Of a stretch of 7,195 nt of DNA, positions 6,189 to 7,195 are shown in pieces. The number at the start of each line of letters is the position of its first letter. Positions within the stretch are counted from its first letter, which is position 1. The stretch covers positions 1-7,195 of the forward strand of contig JBILNK010000203.1 of assembly GCA_044375105.1 (NCBI GenBank), read 5' to 3'. Position numbers and translations under genes: made by a program. This stretch comes from JBIKLM01 sp044375105. GTDB lineage: Bacteria; Planctomycetota; UBA1135; GCA-002686595. The notes beneath the pieces were generated by a model that saw nothing but the letters and a program-made list of their open reading frames with translations, was not told the origin of the DNA and did no database searches.

Positions 6189-6379
6189 GGTTCTTGGCAT
6201 CCGGACCGGGGGATCGAAGCGGTTCGACGCAGCATAGCCCCGCCCCGCTGCGCCCCGCGCCGCGAGGTCCTCGCGCGGGCTCGCCGGGGCCCGAACTGGC
6301 GGGCAGCCGGCCAGCCTGGCACCATGCGACCCGCGGCCGGACGACCGCCCGCCCCTCCCACCCCCCAGGAACGCCCCCG
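6189..6379. promoter_or_regulatory. Divergent promoter region between peptidase and symporter genes
   Basis: These 191 bases separate two divergent starts. On the minus strand TATGCT at 6236-6231 resembles a -10 box about 43 bases before the ATG at 6188; no clear -35 box is seen. A perfect 6-bp hairpin, CGCGAG (6261-6266) with CTCGCG (6270-6275), can be lengthened with bulges to about 6255-6279. A 19-codon plus-strand ORF begins at 6324 (ATG) and ends at 6383 (TGA), overlapping the symporter start as ATGA. Its peptide is MRPAAGRPPAPPTPQERPR; whether it is translated is unknown. Confidence 0.35.
6367..6370 (+). promoter_or_regulatory. Ribosome binding site of the symporter gene
   Basis: AGGA at 6367-6370 ends nine bases before the ATG at 6380, in an otherwise C-rich leader. 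It supports this start, which is also the one that gives a normal signal peptide. It is the clearest Shine-Dalgarno in the window; most other genes here have none. Confidence 0.5.
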
Positions 6380-7195
6380 ATGAGCCGATCCCTGTCGCTG
6401 CGCCTCGCCCTCGCGCTCCCGCTGGCCCTGCTCGCCGCCCCGCACCCGGCAGAGGCCAGCCCCGCGGGGCCGCAGGTCGCGCCGGCCGCGGTCGAGGCCG
6501 GCCCGGCCGCTCAGGGAACGGGCCCGGCCCCCGACGCCAGCCCGGCCCCGGCGACCGCTGGCGAGGGCACCGAGGCCCCGGGCCAGGGCTGGCAGGGGCT
6601 GATCGACGACAAGATGAAGGTCGTCAACAGCTATGTCGCCGGGCTGATCTTCGCCGACGTCTGGCCCTTCGACGACCAGACTTCGGTCGGTGCGGATGGC
6701 AAAGAGGTCAAGGATCGGGGCCTGCAGGTGCCGTTCGCCGTGGCCTGGCTGGTGTTCGGCGCGGTGTTCTTCACCCTGCGCATGGGTTTCATCAACCTGC
6801 GCGGTTTCCGCCACGCCATCGACGTGGTGCGCGGGCGCTACACGGACCCCAACCACCAGGGCACCGGCGACGTCTCCCACTTCCAAGCCCTGGCGGCGGC
6901 CCTGTCCGCCACCGTGGGCCTCGGCAACATCGCCGGCGTGGCCGTGGCGGTCAGCATCGGCGGCCCCGGGGCGACCTTCTGGATGATCCTGGCGGGCCTG
7001 CTGGGGATGAGCTCCAAGTTCACGGAGTGCAGCCTGGGCCAGAAGTACCGCCGCGTGCGCCCCGACGGCACGGTCATGGGCGGCGCCATGTACTACCTGT
7101 CGGACGGCCTGGCCAAGCGCGGCCTCGGGCCCCTGGGCAAGCTCCTGGCGGTGATGTTCGCGCTGATGTGCGTGGGCGGCTCGATCGCCGGCGGC
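6380..7195 (+). CDS. Sodium:alanine symporter, AGCS family (3' end outside window)
   Basis: The first 272 codons of an alanine or glycine:cation symporter, still open at the window edge. The protein couples uptake of small neutral amino acids to sodium across the inner membrane. Family stretches are plain: PFAVAWLVFGAVFFTLRMGFINLRGF begins near residue 118, followed by ALSATVGLGNIAGVAVAVSIGGPGATFWM (174-202), GLLGMSSKFTECSLGQKYR (207-224) and GGAMYYLS (234-241). GNIAGVA and the GGPGA loop belong to the conserved substrate- and sodium-binding core. Unlike short AGCS members, it has an N-terminal signal-peptide-like segment (1-26, likely cut AEA|S), then a Pro/Ala/Gly-rich linker (27-70) and an extra region before the first core helix. 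A subgroup of the family has such a pre-sequence. AGGA upstream fits the ATG at 6380. Divergent from the peptidase gene. Confidence 0.92.
   Translation, partial: MSRSLSLRLALALPLALLAAPHPAEASPAGPQVAPAAVEAGPAAQGTGPAPDASPAPATAGEGTEAPGQGWQGLIDDKMKVVNSYVAGLIFADVWPFDDQTSVGADGKEVKDRGLQVPFAVAWLVFGAVFFTLRMGFINLRGFRHAIDVVRGRYTDPNHQGTGDVSHFQALAAALSATVGLGNIAGVAVAVSIGGPGATFWMILAGLLGMSSKFTECSLGQKYRRVRPDGTVMGGAMYYLSDGLAKRGLGPLGKLLAVMFALMCVGGSIAGG

Noticed and set aside
1..7195. CRISPR array, tRNA or rRNA gene, insertion sequence
   Set aside because: I saw no regularly spaced direct repeats, no tRNA-like cloverleaf or rRNA sequence, and no transposase or terminal inverted repeats on either strand.

Overview
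The window is about 7.2 kb of very GC-rich DNA with tightly packed genes. Third codon positions are strongly G/C, several proteins carry Sec-type signal peptides, and most starts lack a clear Shine-Dalgarno sequence. The gene content fits a high-GC Gram-negative-type bacterium of the Planctomycetota or a similar environmental phylum: an FG-GAP protein, a GT117/DUF2723 membrane glycosyltransferase, an exported HExxH metallopeptidase and an alanine/sodium symporter with an N-terminal extension. This placement is an inference; no rRNA or other marker gene is present.

Layout. Bases 1-183 hold the C-terminal end of a plus-strand FG-GAP beta-propeller protein. Bases 184-425 contain a near-ideal intrinsic terminator (268-307) that serves the next gene, which reads leftward. 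That gene (1424 to 426, minus strand) encodes an exported TlpA-like thioredoxin-fold protein. Its active-site motif is W-[TGA]-G-P-C: an in-frame TGA replaces the first catalytic cysteine, and the same frame stays open for 269 more codons. This is the signature of a selenocysteine protein and is the main result. Divergent from it is a plus-strand gene of unknown function (1608-2492). A 321-base gap with two perfect hairpins precedes the GT117/DUF2723 gene (2814-4598). That gene is convergent with a minus-strand putative zinc metallopeptidase gene (6188 to 4800). Divergent from the peptidase is an AGCS sodium:alanine symporter gene (6380 to the window end, incomplete).

How the genes relate. 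Neighbouring genes mostly alternate in strand, so this looks like a set of single-gene transcription units rather than an operon. A shared theme is the cell envelope: exported redox protein, envelope glycosylation, exported peptidase and amino-acid uptake. No selenium-pathway genes (selA, selB, selC, selD) lie in the window, so the selenoprotein call depends on their presence elsewhere. All five visible gene ends use TGA as the stop codon. Genome-wide reassignment of TGA is therefore ruled out, and any readthrough at 1236-1238 must be context-dependent.
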